Source of the DNA: Setoptus koraiensis | Lineage: Eukaryota > Arthropoda | Assembly (NCBI GenBank): GCA_048013815.1 | Contig: CM106586.1 | Coordinates: 6,262,001 to 6,326,000 of the forward strand | Direction of reading: 5' to 3' | Length of the DNA: 64,000 bases | Shown here: positions 1 through 10,271 of the stretch, piece by piece | How positions within the stretch are numbered: the stretch's first letter is position 1 | How the letters are laid out: each line of letters starts with the position of its first letter | Made by a program: the position numbers and the translations under genes | Notes under the pieces: generated by a model | The model's input: the letters and a program-made list of their open reading frames with translations, nothing else | Database searches by the model: none | What the model was told of the DNA's origin: nothing

Positions 1-1959
1 TGTTGTGCTCATTATTGAGTTATGGCGCTTTTTATATTTGTGTCTGTGATTTTTGGAGAGATGAGTGTTTTAAGACATATGTCACTGACAACAACAAATC
101 AGCGCCAGCCTCATTACAGGAGCATTATAATAGTAATAAGAAAAAAGTCAGTTGGAGCGACGATATTTTTGTCGTTGGCACCAGTAGCAAAAATGACAAT
201 TTTAGGCAAATAGCTGCAACAACAATACAAACAAACCAAGACACTTCGTCAAAGCCAATTCTCAATTCGACAAGATTGAAATATTTCAACTTATTAAAGG
301 TGTATGTCGAGTTGTATGCTGCACTTTACATTTCAATATTGTTGTCAATACAATATTATATTCAGCGCAACAAAATCAGTGATGAGTCCGATGATCTCAT
401 TGGGCCCATGTTATCAATTAATATGAATAACAGCAGCTTTTTTAGTAGAGTAGACGAAGAATTTCAATGCAACCAACTAGCAACCACAAACGACTATTTG
501 ACATATGTTATCGTTCTCATGGATCCGATGGTGTCAATGGACTCACTGAAACTTTGGCTCTATCCTCTGCAGTTAATGATCATAATATCGACATTAATTG
601 AAGAGCAATGGTTTCGATCGGACCGCCACCGGGTGGTGCGAAGATTCATTAAATTTTCGGCCATTCTCGAAAGTGGATTCGATGACCTTGTCGATGATTA
701 TCTGCTTGCGCTGGCCAGCAACACCATCCACGATATAGGTGCTAAGGTTGAAATATTACAAAGACTAGTCTTAGATAGTTACAAAAAAATACCCAAACAT
801 ATCGTTGCAACGATACAATTTTATCCGGTGATAAATTTGAATCAATTGAAGAATGACAACACAAACAATGGTGAAAGCATGGAAACCTCGTTTTACATTC
901 AATATAACAGATCGAGCAACATGCGCAAATCGACTTTTGACAGCAAAAAATCAATCAGTGTCGCCGATAATTATCTCGCCAGTCGACCTACAGCGACCAC
1001 AAGTGGGTCAGATGTGCGACGTTTCGTCGTAACTGTTGCTAGTTCAATACTGATAGCGCAAATGCTAATTAATTATGGCTATGTAATGACGCAACAGAGC
1101 CAGTGCGCCCATGGTCTCACTCTTATACAACAATTAACATTGTCTATACTTAAAGTATCTGTAATCAATATCTACTATATAATAACCGGTGTTCATATGT
1201 CTATCGTTCATGTGTTATACATTATCACAATGAAGATGACCACTGATCAATTACGTTTGCTGCACAAGGCCATGGATCAGTATGGTAATCAATTCAGTAA
1301 AAACGTTGACAGATCGTTTCGAGCGCAATATAGAACCATCAACGCTCACGATTCAAATGCTACATCGGATGTCGATTTAATAATAACTAATTTGTTGCGC
1401 ATCAATAATTACATCATTTGGAAAATCGACTGTTACAACGTGTTCTTTAGATTGGCCACAACATATTATTTTATTTGGAACATTGTATCCGCCATCGCTG
1501 CTGTTGCATATTCTATTCGTTCCTATAATATTATGAACAAATTCGAGATCTACTTTAGCGTCTTTCTGACCGCTGTCTATATAACTCTCTTGGCAACTTA
1601 CAACATGGGGGCCACTGTAAACAAGGAGGTAACTCAATATAGAATTTTCGAACAGTTTCTTTTTGCTCAAATTCACCTTACAAAGACTCATCCTTTGAAC
1701 TGATCATATTTTATGTCGTCTCTTTATTTATCGTTGCACACAGATCGAGTTGAACTACTCCAAATGGATGAAATTGTATTCTATTCTAATTCATCGAAGT
1801 CATTTGTCTATTAGGCAGGCCATCCTCAGAAATATATCGGTTTTATATAAATCAAGCTCATTGATTGGCGTACAAATGTTTGGGCGCGTGACTAAGGCCG
1901 GTTTGCTAATTGTAGGTATTCATGCCATGCCCAATGTCGATTCTCTAAATCTAATGTAA
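1..1959 (+). CDS. multi-pass membrane protein, possibly gustatory-receptor-like (5' partial, two exons seen)
   Basis: The reading frame is open from the left edge to 1628 and joins an exon at 1744-1959. The intron 1629-1743 (115 nt) has a GTAACT donor and a CACACAG acceptor. Both sides are phase 0, which removes an in-frame stop at 1701-1703. No convincing start ATG is visible, so the gene begins before the window. About 613 residues are encoded here. I see seven hydrophobic stretches: roughly residues 93-120, 166-205, 339-363, 380-414, 480-508, 512-535, and one in the last exon. The long soluble loops and the phase-0 intron before the last membrane segment resemble arthropod gustatory receptors. 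The usual C-terminal TYxxxxxQF signature is absent, so the family is an inference. AATAAA at 2395-2400 is a plausible poly(A) signal. No domain was firmly recognised. Confidence 0.5.
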
Positions 1960-2822
1960 GCGCTCTTACATCAGATTGAAGATGATTGAATCAGACCCAT
2001 TCATTTATGTCCTACATACAATCAATTCTGTTTTTTCAACTATAAGACAATCTCTTGGATATTTACAGGCGTAGCAGTGTCTGTCAACTTTGTAAACTCC
2101 AGATAAAACGACAACAAACACAACGCGATCATAGAAAATTTGTTGAATCGTGATCCAATCAGGATTTCGCATCGAGCTTATGAGATGTCGTTCGCAGCTT
2201 GCGATTTCTCCATTGACATGAGGTGGTGTGAATCGAAGACAAATTTCACATGAAAAATGTGGACAGGAAGTTCAGCCATTCAGATATAGAGCGCTGGTAC
2301 AAACAGTCTCAAGATACAGGCACGCGAATTGACACAAGATCGCTCCGTTTCCTCTATCGATGATTTTTCGGCCTGGAAAGAGAGAAAGCTTAAGAATAAA
2401 AGTCAGGCTTAAAAAGATTGATGAAACAAGCAGTCCACTGATTCTAGTAAGTCATCTTTATAGAATAAATGAGAAGTAATTGTTATAGAATATAGATACT
2501 GGTGAAAAACTCCTTATATCATTAATCGGTAATTGCCTCTAACAAGTAAGAAAGTTTCTCCTTTCTGCGATGACGTTACAATTTAGGAAAAAGGTGTAGA
2601 ATAGTTTTTCCCCCCGGAATTCAAATTTCGCGCCATGTAACTGGAGTAAAGTGTGCACAACACGTGTGAATTAAAGATCACAATTTTCTATCGAATTCTA
2701 TCTTCATTTCGTATTGAATTTCTAACGAAATCCATTGCCTTTCAAACAGTCCATTCGGAAAATCCATGGTCAATCAATTCATATTATTATCTCATTGTTA
2801 ATTTGTATTAAATAATATTATC
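1960..2822. other. intergenic spacer
   Basis: This spacer holds the 3' UTR of the upstream membrane-protein gene (AATAAA at 2395-2400) and the presumed promoter and 5' UTR of the DDX18 gene. I see no coding exon, repeat or RNA gene in it. Confidence 0.5.
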
Positions 2823-4205
2823 ATGACCTCACAGCCGTTCAGTTCGCTTGAGGATCGTGTCAGCGCTAAAACGCTGAAAGCAATCTATGATCTAGGTTTC
2901 GATCAAATGACTGACATCCAAGCTAGGACTATACCAACATTACTAGAGGGCAAAGACTTGGTTGGTGCAGCAAAAACAGGATCAGGAAAAACACTTGCCT
3001 TTTTAGTTCCAGCAATTGAATTAATGTACAAACTGAAATTTATGCCTCGTAATGGTACAGGTGTAATAGTAATATCACCCACTAGAGAACTAGCCATGCA
3101 AATTTATGGAGTTCTCAAGTCTGTAATTAAAAATCATCATCATACGCATGGATTGTTGATGGGTGGAGTAGAAAGAAAGGTAGAATCAGAAAAATTATCT
3201 AAAGGTGTTAATATTATTGTTGCTACTCCCGGCCGCCTGTTAGATCATCTTCAATCGACAAAAGAGTTCATATACAAAAATCTACAATGCTTGATCATTG
3301 ATGAAGCTGATAAAATACTTGACATCGGTTTTGAGGAAGAGATAAAGAAAATCTTAAGGATATTACCACCTAAGAGGCAGACAATGCTTTTCAGCGCTAC
3401 TTTAACAGAGAAAACGACCGATCTAATTAAACTGGCAATGAAAAAAGAGGCAATCTATGTTGGAATAGAGGAGGAAAAATCTACTGTGGAAGGCTTGGAG
3501 CAAGGCTATGTTGTAGTTAAAAGTGAGAACAGATTTTTACTCTTATACACCTTCCTAAAAAAGAATAAGAAAAAGAAGATCATGGTCTTCTTATCATCAT
3601 GCGACTCAGTTAGATACCATTATGAACTCTTGAATTATATCGACTTACCAGTACTTGCGTTGCATGGTAAACAAAAACAAACAAAACGTTCCCAGATGTT
3701 CTCGCAGTTTTGCAAAGCACAATCTGGAACTATGCTCTGTACAGATGTGGCCGCTAGAGGCTTGGATATACCAAAAGTAGATTGGATTGTTCAATATGAT
3801 CCCCCTGATGACCCCAAAGAGTATATTCATCGTGTCGGTAGAACCGCTCGCGGCGTTGATGGACATGGAAACGCGTTGTTGATTTTAAGACCAGAGGAGC
3901 TAGATTTTCTAAAATATTTGAAGAAAGCTCGTGTCCCCCTGCAGGAATTCGAACTTTCATGGAGCAAAGTTGCCGATATACAGCCACAGCTAGAGAAGTT
4001 GGTAGGAAAAAATTATTTCCTCAATCTATCAGCTAAAAGCGCCTTCAGATCTTACATTAGATCATATGCGTCGCACAGCCTCAAGGAGATATTTGACACT
4101 AAAACCTTGGACTTGGTTTCGGTAGCCAAATCTTTCGGTTTCACGGTGCCGCCACCAGTTGATCTACCTGAACAGGGAGTCAAGAGAAAGAAACGATTCC
4201 ACTAG
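2823..4205 (+). CDS. DDX18: DEAD-box ATP-dependent RNA helicase DDX18/Has1 family, 460 aa
   Basis: This is a single uninterrupted exon with an ATG at 2823. All helicase motifs are intact: Q-motif region around residues 25-33, motif [10 protein letters not shown] (49-57), PTREL (86-90), TPGR (135-138), DEAD (160-163), SAT (191-193), ARGLD (311-315) and HRVGRTAR (336-343). The stretches [14 protein letters not shown] and [17 protein letters not shown] and the C-terminal SFGF...PP region identify DDX18/Has1 (pitchoune in Drosophila). This nucleolar helicase acts in early 60S and 40S ribosome maturation. The protein starts almost directly at the helicase core, whereas metazoan orthologues carry a charged N-terminal extension of 100 or more residues. 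Either that extension is lost here or an upstream exon was missed. The gene is convergent with the G3BP gene, with 194 bp between stop codons. Confidence 0.93.
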   Translation: MTSQPFSSLEDRVSAKTLKAIYDLGFDQMTDIQARTIPTLLEGKDLVGAAKTGSGKTLAFLVPAIELMYKLKFMPRNGTGVIVISPTRELAMQIYGVLKSVIKNHHHTHGLLMGGVERKVESEKLSKGVNIIVATPGRLLDHLQSTKEFIYKNLQCLIIDEADKILDIGFEEEIKKILRILPPKRQTMLFSATLTEKTTDLIKLAMKKEAIYVGIEEEKSTVEGLEQGYVVVKSENRFLLLYTFLKKNKKKKIMVFLSSCDSVRYHYELLNYIDLPVLALHGKQKQTKRSQMFSQFCKAQSGTMLCTDVAARGLDIPKVDWIVQYDPPDDPKEYIHRVGRTARGVDGHGNALLILRPEELDFLKYLKKARVPLQEFELSWSKVADIQPQLEKLVGKNYFLNLSAKSAFRSYIRSYASHSLKEIFDTKTLDLVSVAKSFGFTVPPPVDLPEQGVKRKKRFH

Positions 4206-4270
4206 TTTATGAATGTTAAATCTAAGAATATAAAGCGAAAGTTTAAATAACTTTTACAATAATGATTAAT

Positions 4271-4276
4271 TTTATT
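4271..4276 (-). terminator. poly(A) signal of the G3BP gene
   Basis: AATAAA on the minus strand about 124 nt downstream of the G3BP stop codon. It lies inside the short spacer (4206-4399) shared with the convergent DDX18 gene, whose own plus-strand signal is not canonical (AATATA near 4226). The two 3' UTRs probably overlap. Confidence 0.6.
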
Positions 4277-4399
4277 CGATTAGACTTCATTTATAAATAC
4301 AGGAGACAAGTGTATGATCAAAAAGATACTAAATTGGTTTAGTCTATGGAAGAAAGAGATAGTGAGAGGAGAGGGGGGCGGGTGGTTAGCCGAAGAGTA

Positions 4400-6446
4400 T
4401 CATATAGCAGGGGCGTTCTTGTGTGATCTATTAGCTTGTTGTTGGTGTGGTTGATGATGCTGGTGCCTATGTTGATTCTGTTGCTGGTGTTGTGGCAGTT
4501 GATCTTGCATATGTAGTTGTGGCTGATGTGATTGCTGAGGCTGGTTTAATTGTTGCTGTGCAGAAGGGGCGGGAAGCGGAGGTTGCTGCTGATGATTGGA
4601 CGTTTTATGCTCTCGCGATCCTCTAGAGGCATAAGAGTTAGGTCTTGATCCTCTTCCAAAGTTATTATAATTAGATTTGGCTATACTTCTTTTGGGTTCA
4701 ATGTTTAATCTTTGATTCTTCAGAGTCATGAACTAAGAAAGTGAAACAGAGAATGAACAAAAAATGAAAGAATGGGTTAGTTGAGTGTCGATTAAGAACC
4801 ACTTATGAAAACTGTAAGTATTTAAAACAACTTACCTTTTTCTGAAGGATATTCTGAACTATGGCTGGATTATCGAAAACGATGAAACCAAAATCTGGAG
4901 TTGGTTTTCCAGATTTTGAAAAGTTTCCTTTAGATAGGCGGACGGCTTGAATGGTTCCAAAAACTTTGAAACTTTCTCTCAAATCATCTTCACTAATTTC
5001 GGGTGTAAGATTTCCAACGAACACTTGGTTCTCATCGGGGTATTTCTCTTTCATTCTGAAATCCCCACCATCTGAATTGAGCGCTGGAGTAGTTGGACCA
5101 CCATCTCGATTTTGACGGTTCTGGCCTCGAGGTGTCTGCTTACTAACCATATTAGCCCATGTTTTAGGTTCACTTGAGGAATTAGTGTTGTTATGAACAT
5201 CTTTCTTCAAGGTTGAAGCTTGAAGATCGCTCAAGGCATACGAAGTAGTTGTAGTTGCTGATGAAATAGAAGTCGTAGTTGCTGTTGATGCAGTAGTTGG
5301 TGTGCTTGTAGTTGTTGTTGAAGTTGGTGTATTTGAAGTAGTTGTAGTTGTCGATGCGAAGGAGTTTGCATTAGTTGTTGGCGCATTGGGGGTTGTTGAA
5401 GCCGTTAGTGAATTTGAAGTAGTTGTATTTGTTGTTGTTGCCGGTGCTGGTGCCGGCGCTGATGTAGGTGCTGGTGCTGTTGTTGTTGTAGGTGTTGTTG
5501 TAGTTGTTGCTGGTGCTGGTACTGGTGCTGCCACTGTTGACGGTGTAGATATTGGTGCAGTTGCTGATGTATTTGAAGTTGGTGTTATTGTTGCGGTTGT
5601 TGAAGTTGGTACACTTGGTGGTGCGCTAGAAATTGGTGCATTTGTTGATGCATTCGAGTTGGATATAGCGGCGGCGGCTGGTACAGATGATGATGAAGAT
5701 GATGATATGTGATTAGGATTATCTAAAGAAGTGTTTATGTTTGAGCTACTAATCTCATCTTCATCGATGCCGTCATCTTGGTAACGAAATATATTATTGA
5801 GTACATAGTACTTCTCATTAGAATGATCACTTGTTGTTAATGAGCCAGTTGTTGCTGTGGGAGCAGAGGAGGCATTAGTATTAGTTTGATATGAATGGTT
5901 ATGTTGATTCTGTTGCGGGTTCTGCTGCTGGTGATGATGGTGGTGGTGATGTGTTTGTTGTTGTTGTTGGTGGTGGTGTTCATTCTTGACATTAGTAGTA
6001 GATGTGTGGCTTACTGATGCTGCAGCGGTATTATTATTTTGTTGTCTGGATGTCTCATCCGGACCGGGGGCAAGTACAAATGTTTGTAAGAAGCGTCGCA
6101 TGGGCGCTCCATTGTTAGATAATTCTCCAATAACTTGAATGACTAAACCTCTTCCTAAGGTCTCAAGACTATCAATTTGCTTTATCTTGACTCTGCAATC
6201 ATTTAGCTCTAAATCATCGATTTTCTCTTTGATCTTATCCAAGCCAACGCAGGGGTCTGTTTTTTTCTCTCCCGGTTTCTCTAGTGTTCCGTGGATCAAT
6301 GTTGAATCGTGAGAATAGAACCTATGAGCCAAATGGGGCGCTTTGTTAAGAAACGTGTAATATTGTAGAACGAAATTTCTGGCAATGCTCAATTGACGGC
6401 TATTGTCTATTGAGTTAGGTCTATCAATGCTAGTAGTAGTGACCAT
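4400..6446 (-). CDS. rin: G3BP / Rasputin homologue (NTF2-like + RRM), two exons, 647 aa
   Basis: Exon 1 is 6446-4836 and exon 2 is 4732-4400. The 103-nt intron 4835-4733 has GTAAGT and TTCTTAG ends and is phase 0. The start ATG is in good context (ACCATGG). Residues 16-130 and 211-224 form the NTF2-like domain that dimerises and binds other stress-granule partners. APMRRFLQTFVLAP and NNIFRYQDD are close to G3BP. Residues 473 to about 555 form an RRM (VFVGNL as RNP2; DFGFIVF as RNP1). The tail has only a few RG pairs (FGRGSRP). G3BP nucleates stress granules and binds 40S subunits. Two oddities stand out. A Q/H/N-rich insertion of about 80 residues (131-210) interrupts the NTF2 fold. A Ser/Thr/Ala/Pro-rich linker from about 235 to 440 replaces the usual acidic linker. 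A glycine/valine-rich frame on the opposite strand is only its shadow. Confidence 0.93.
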
Positions 6447-6594
6447 GGTAAAGGGTAATGGTTGTTGTGGTAGTAATAATTAATAGTAATAATCAATAAT
6501 AATAATTAATAATAGTGATATCTATATATATGCTTATATATACAAATATATATAGACAGTTGTGGTTGTGGTACAAATGTGTGTAAGGAGTGCG

Positions 6595-6650
6595 TTATAC
6601 GCGTATTGTATTGTATTTATAGAATCTGAATATAATGGTAATAGAAATAC

Positions 6651-6682
<32 letters not shown>

Positions 6683-6963
6683 CTACTAGTATCAATATAT
6701 CAGTAGGGTATCAGTGTGATAGCCGACGGTGATATAATTGAGCTCACAATACAATATAATAGTAATAATAATAATGATGGGTGATTTAATAAATACGGTG
6801 ATAATAGCAGCAGTGGGGCTGATAGTTATATTGATAATAATATTCAATGGATAAGTAAGCTGGTCGATGTATTACTCAGACGTACAGTGATACTCTCTTC
6901 TTTTAAAGATGGTCTCCGGTGAGTTCGATATCTCCTCTGTTATTCCATCTATACGCCGTATAG
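6595..6963 (-). repeat. upstream duplicated element, copy A (5' of G3BP)
   Basis: This segment of about 369 bp matches 9716-10093 along its whole length in the same orientation, with small indels. It ends 149 nt before the G3BP start codon. The best-conserved block runs about 6904-6963 (AAAGATGGTCTCCGGTGAG onward). Both ends carry near-palindromes (TATACGCGTAT at one end, TATACGCCGTATA at the other). It probably holds the G3BP promoter and 5' UTR. A transposed element is the alternative. Confidence 0.75.
6651..6681. repeat. (AAT)n microsatellite
   Basis: Ten or so AAT units inside copy A of the duplicated upstream element. Copy B has a shorter AAT run at the matching place. Confidence 0.9.
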
Positions 6964-7044
6964 TGCATAAGGCAGCAGCAACAGCACAGCAGCGGCATCA
7001 CACACTGCTACTACTAATAGCACTACAGTGCAGCAGAATATCGA

Positions 7045-7045
<1 letters not shown>

Positions 7046-7079
<34 letters not shown>

Positions 7080-7090
7080 TGTGTGTGCGT
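7046..7090. repeat. (GT)n microsatellite followed by CT-rich tract
   Basis: About 15 GT units, slightly interrupted, then a (CT)n-rich stretch near 7150-7180. It lies between copy A of the upstream element and the tRNA gene. No coding signal. Confidence 0.85.
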
Positions 7091-7409
7091 GAGCGAGTGA
7101 GTCAGTGTGAGCGTGAGCCCAAACGGGCACGCTGCTTGCGACCAGCATGCTCTCTCGCTCGCTCTCTCTCTCTCTCCTCTGTATACGGCCCCCGCTTCTT
7201 CTACATGAAGATCTAACTAATGCTATCTACACACAACAACAGTAACATACAGCATAAAGTATTCACATAATGAGCAACATTTATTTTCAGTGAATACTTT
7301 ATAAAGCGACTAATAACACCATATTGTAGTGGCGAGCCGAGTCACGTTAACAATATACTCAAATTCTGCATAGAATTAAATTGTTCTATTTGCGAAAGAG
7401 CCGTGTTGA

Positions 7410-7481
7410 GCTCCTATGGCTCAGTGGTAGAGCGTCTGTCTCGTAAACAGAAGGTCGTGAGTTCAAACCTCACTGGGAGCA
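7410..7481 (+). tRNA. tRNA-Thr (anticodon CGT)
   Basis: A complete 72-nt cloverleaf can be folded by eye. The acceptor stem is GCTCCTA with TGGGAGC (one G-T pair), the D stem is GCTC/GAGC, the anticodon stem is TCTGT/ACAGA around the loop CTCGTAA, and the T stem is GTGAG/CTCAC around TTCAAAC. The anticodon CGT is at 7442-7444 and reads ACG (Thr). A discriminator base A is present at 7481. Internal A box (TGGCTCAGTGG) and B box (GTTCAAACC) are good. There is no intron and CCA is not encoded, as in eukaryotes. It sits alone between the eIF3d 3' end and the G3BP upstream region. Confidence 0.93.
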
Positions 7482-7485
7482 ATGC

Positions 7486-7490
7486 TTTTT
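7486..7490 (+). terminator. RNA polymerase III terminator
   Basis: A T5 run four bases after the tRNA-Thr gene, the usual Pol III stop. Confidence 0.8.
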
Positions 7491-7856
7491 GCTACCGGCG
7501 GGCGCGCCCACACCATTCCGAAACGTTTTTCCGATTCGACAGTTGAAGGCATCTCTACAAGACACATCTCCACTATATTCATTCATTTGAATAGAATATT
7601 TTCTTTGAACTCGCCACTCAATCCTTTAAACTTTAATTGTTTCCGAATGCCTCCCCCGTTAAGAATGTCACCTCCACGAGTCTTAGAACTGGTCAAATGG
7701 ACTTCAACAAGACAAAGAAATCAAACCAGAATCTCCACGAGACGCAAAAAGTTCTGCCATAAGAAGTTGATCAGTTTTTTACTTGCTATAGTTCTCTTAT
7801 TGACAGATATTTGTACCTTGAAATTATTATCGATCATTATTGTTGGTAGTTCCGCT
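7491..7856. other. 3' flank of eIF3d
   Basis: Probably eIF3d 3' UTR. The best minus-strand poly(A) candidate is ATTAAA at 7637-7632, about 220 nt beyond the stop. AATAAA occurs only at 7285-7280, past the tRNA gene. A long plus-strand open frame here has no recognisable features. Confidence 0.4.
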
Positions 7857-9699
7857 TTACACTTTTGCATCAGGCTTTTCATTACTTGTATAGTTGCTCT
7901 TGGGGTTGCTGTTGCTTACCTCAGCGCTTTCAGTGTCGTCTTCTTCGTCACTAGTGAATGCATTGTTCGGAACATCGTATAAAACTAACAAAGGCTTATT
8001 TGGATCTTTCAAGAGCAAGTATCTACCTTCGGGCAACTTCATACAGGTATCTATAATACAACGAAGTATTCCCCAAGCATTATCCATATTGAGATTGATC
8101 TGATCAGCGAATTCTTTCGGCCTAAATGATTGCGTGCCTAGTATTATATGCTTGCTTGAGTCCTTGGCATGCACACGAGATACATATCCAAATTTCAATA
8201 CATCCGAGCCGCTGAGAAGGGCCTGTATAGTCCATTTGCCAAGTTTATTGGAGTTATTCTTGAGCTCGCTAGCTAGAACAGCACCACGCTGAACGTCAAG
8301 CTTTTGACGCCAGTCTATGTTACTAGTTGTCTTGGAGTCCCATTCGTTGAAAGCCTTTATATTCATGAATTGTTTTTTGTCATTAGGACCAATTGTAGCT
8401 GCGTCATGCTCACATCTAACTACTAATGTAACATCATCACCTAATTTCCATTTTCTATATCGATAAGCGACTGAACTGACTTCATTTGTATCATCGTTCT
8501 CTACAAATGGATTGGGATTTTCAAATTCTAATTTCTCCTCTCCCATTTTGAGGACTTGCTGAGAAAAGTTGTGATTGATATAAGTTGCTTCCAACGCTAG
8601 ATGACGGGGTGAATTAACGTTATTGTTGGGATCATCTGAGAAGGGCATCTCTATAGCGGTTTCATGGACAGTCAATAGGTCAAAGTCAGATTCATCGCGC
8701 TTGTCAAAGAATAGCTTGTCTCCAACACGTTGAACAATAATGTCCCAAGAGAAGACGGATCTTGGTGCGCACATGAGTGTAGCTATGATAGAGTCGGTGG
8801 CAAAAACGTTACCCTCGGTTTTTGAGAGTTTTCTGATAATCGGATCATCAGTGGTGGTTACTTTGTGTATTACACGATTAACTCTTTGTAAAATTTTTCC
8901 CTGTTTACAGTTAACTCTATCATAAGTCTTGTCATAATATTCTAAGGCACCGCAAAGGTAAACATCTTGTGCCTCTCCAACGCCTGGAAGATTTAATTTA
9001 GATAGACGAGGGAAATCCATTTCTTCTAATATGTCCCAAGTGGGTTGTACGTAGACACTAGCGTCGCGCTTCTTCATTCCGGCGCCCTTGTTGTCATAAC
9101 GGCGTCGTGTGTCTTGACGTTGGTACTTTGTTCTGGATTGTGTGGCCTGTTGCCTGGTAATATTTTTTCCGCCCTTAGTTAACACCAACTGCTGGTGAGT
9201 TCCATGAGTGGCCCTAGCTCCGCCTCTGCCGCGCCAATTACCCCGTGTACCCATGCGACCTAAACGTGTCTTGTTTTTTACATTTGGCCCTTTTCCGGCA
9301 TCAACTAACTGATAGGAGCCATCATCATCTTCAGCATAATAGGAATACTGTTGGCCACCACCGAAATGTGTGGTATATTTCTTAGCTAAACGAATGTCTG
9401 AGTAAGTCTGTCCAGTCCAATCCGCAATCTGCGCGTATGTAAAATATGAATTAGTTATTTATGAGATAAATGAATAGTATTATTAGTATGTACTGCTAAT
9501 TAAGCATGCAGGCACAAGTGGAATTGTCAGCTGTGCAAATATGGCTATTACTTACACGACCAACTCTGTCATTTTTGGAGAATGGCTGATAAGGCATATC
9601 CTTAAATTTATCTGGCACTGTTGTTGGGCCCCAAGTCATGGGATCCGTGTTGTTGAGGTTCTCCATGAGGGAGGCGGCCATATCCGAAAACGAAGCCAT
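7857..9699 (-). CDS. eIF3d: eukaryotic translation initiation factor 3 subunit D, two exons, 571 aa
   Basis: Exon 1 is 9699-9556 (48 codons) and exon 2 is 9428-7857. The 127-nt intron 9555-9429 has GTAAGT and GCGCAG ends and is phase 0, giving NDRVGR|IADWTGQ across the junction. Nearly every block of the family is present: PYQPFSK, the FGGG..Y motif, [43 protein letters not shown], the cap-binding-like core NPNPFVE...[17 protein letters not shown]...WRQKLD.QRGAV, and [11 protein letters not shown]. eIF3d sits at the edge of the eIF3 complex near the mRNA channel exit and can bind the cap of selected mRNAs. The C-terminus is mildly acidic. A GTAAGC donor-like site at 7919-7914 could produce an alternative tail. 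Length is close to the human 548 aa. Confidence 0.96.
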
Positions 9700-9715
9700 G
9701 ATTCTTTTCTTCTAG

Positions 9716-10093
9716 TTATACGCGTATTGTATTGTATTATTAATAGAATCTGAATATATAATCGTAATAGAAATAGTAATAATAATAATGATGAGGATGA
9801 TGATAATATTATCAATAAATCAGTAAATCAGTATGATAGTCGATGGTGATATAATTGAAATAATAATTACAATACAATAATGGTGATATCAATAGGTGAT
9901 GTAATAAATACGGTGACAACAGCAGCTGTTTGGCTAATAGTTATATTAATAATAATATTTAATAGACTGTGATGGTGGATAAGTATGATAGCCGATGTAT
10001 CACTCAGACGGTACAGCAATACTATTTATTTAAAGATGGTCTCCGGTGAGTTCGATATTATCTCCTCTAATGTTCCATCTACACGCCGTGTAG
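9716..10093 (-). repeat. upstream duplicated element, copy B (5' of eIF3d)
   Basis: Second copy (about 378 bp) of the element at 6595-6963, in the same orientation. It starts only 17 nt before the eIF3d ATG, so it must hold the eIF3d 5' UTR and probably its core promoter. Shared blocks include the TTATACGCGTATTGTATTG edge, TAATAAATACGGTGA, GCCGATGTATCACTCAGACG (with changes) and AAAGATGGTCTCCGGTGAG. The bounding near-palindrome is CTACACGCCGTGTAG here. Confidence 0.75.
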
Positions 10094-10271
10094 CATGATT
10101 GAGTGCCGCAGGATGTATATAGGAGGGTCGAATTGATGCTTTCCCCCACATGTCTGCACTAGTACTATTTTCATCTGTAAAGGGAGCGTGTCGTGCGGAA
10201 AAGGGAGCGTGCCCGCGCGGAAAAAGGGGCGCGGCAAAAAATTGTCGCGGCGCGAAAAAGACCTCTTCCAT
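10026..10271 (-). CDS. possible upstream ORF, 81 codons, 5' of eIF3d
   Basis: An ATG-initiated frame on the same strand as eIF3d, ending inside copy B of the duplicated element. Its last 19 residues (RVDGTLEEIISNSPETIFK) are matched at the equivalent place in copy A by RIDGITEEI-SNSPETIFK, with a single in-frame 3-nt length difference. The frame is not preserved beyond that point. It could be a translated leader ORF or a by-product of the DNA duplication. No known domain. Low confidence that it is a gene. Confidence 0.2.
   Translation of the reverse strand: MEEVFFAPRQFFAAPLFPRGHAPFSARHAPFTDENSTSADMWGKASIRPSYIHPAALNHATRRVDGTLEEIISNSPETIFK

Noticed and set aside
5302-5712. Val/Gly-rich 136-codon plus-strand frame
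   Set aside because: Antisense shadow of the Thr/Ala/Pro repeat in G3BP. Its composition is explained entirely by that repeat.
6595-6963. Classical transposon with terminal inverted repeats
   Set aside because: The end near-palindromes resemble each other only weakly, and I see no target-site duplication at either copy. Kept as an alternative to promoter duplication, not as a call.
7482-7982. 166-codon plus-strand frame after the tRNA gene
   Set aside because: No recognisable motif. It starts inside the tRNA flank and overlaps the eIF3d 3' end on the other strand.
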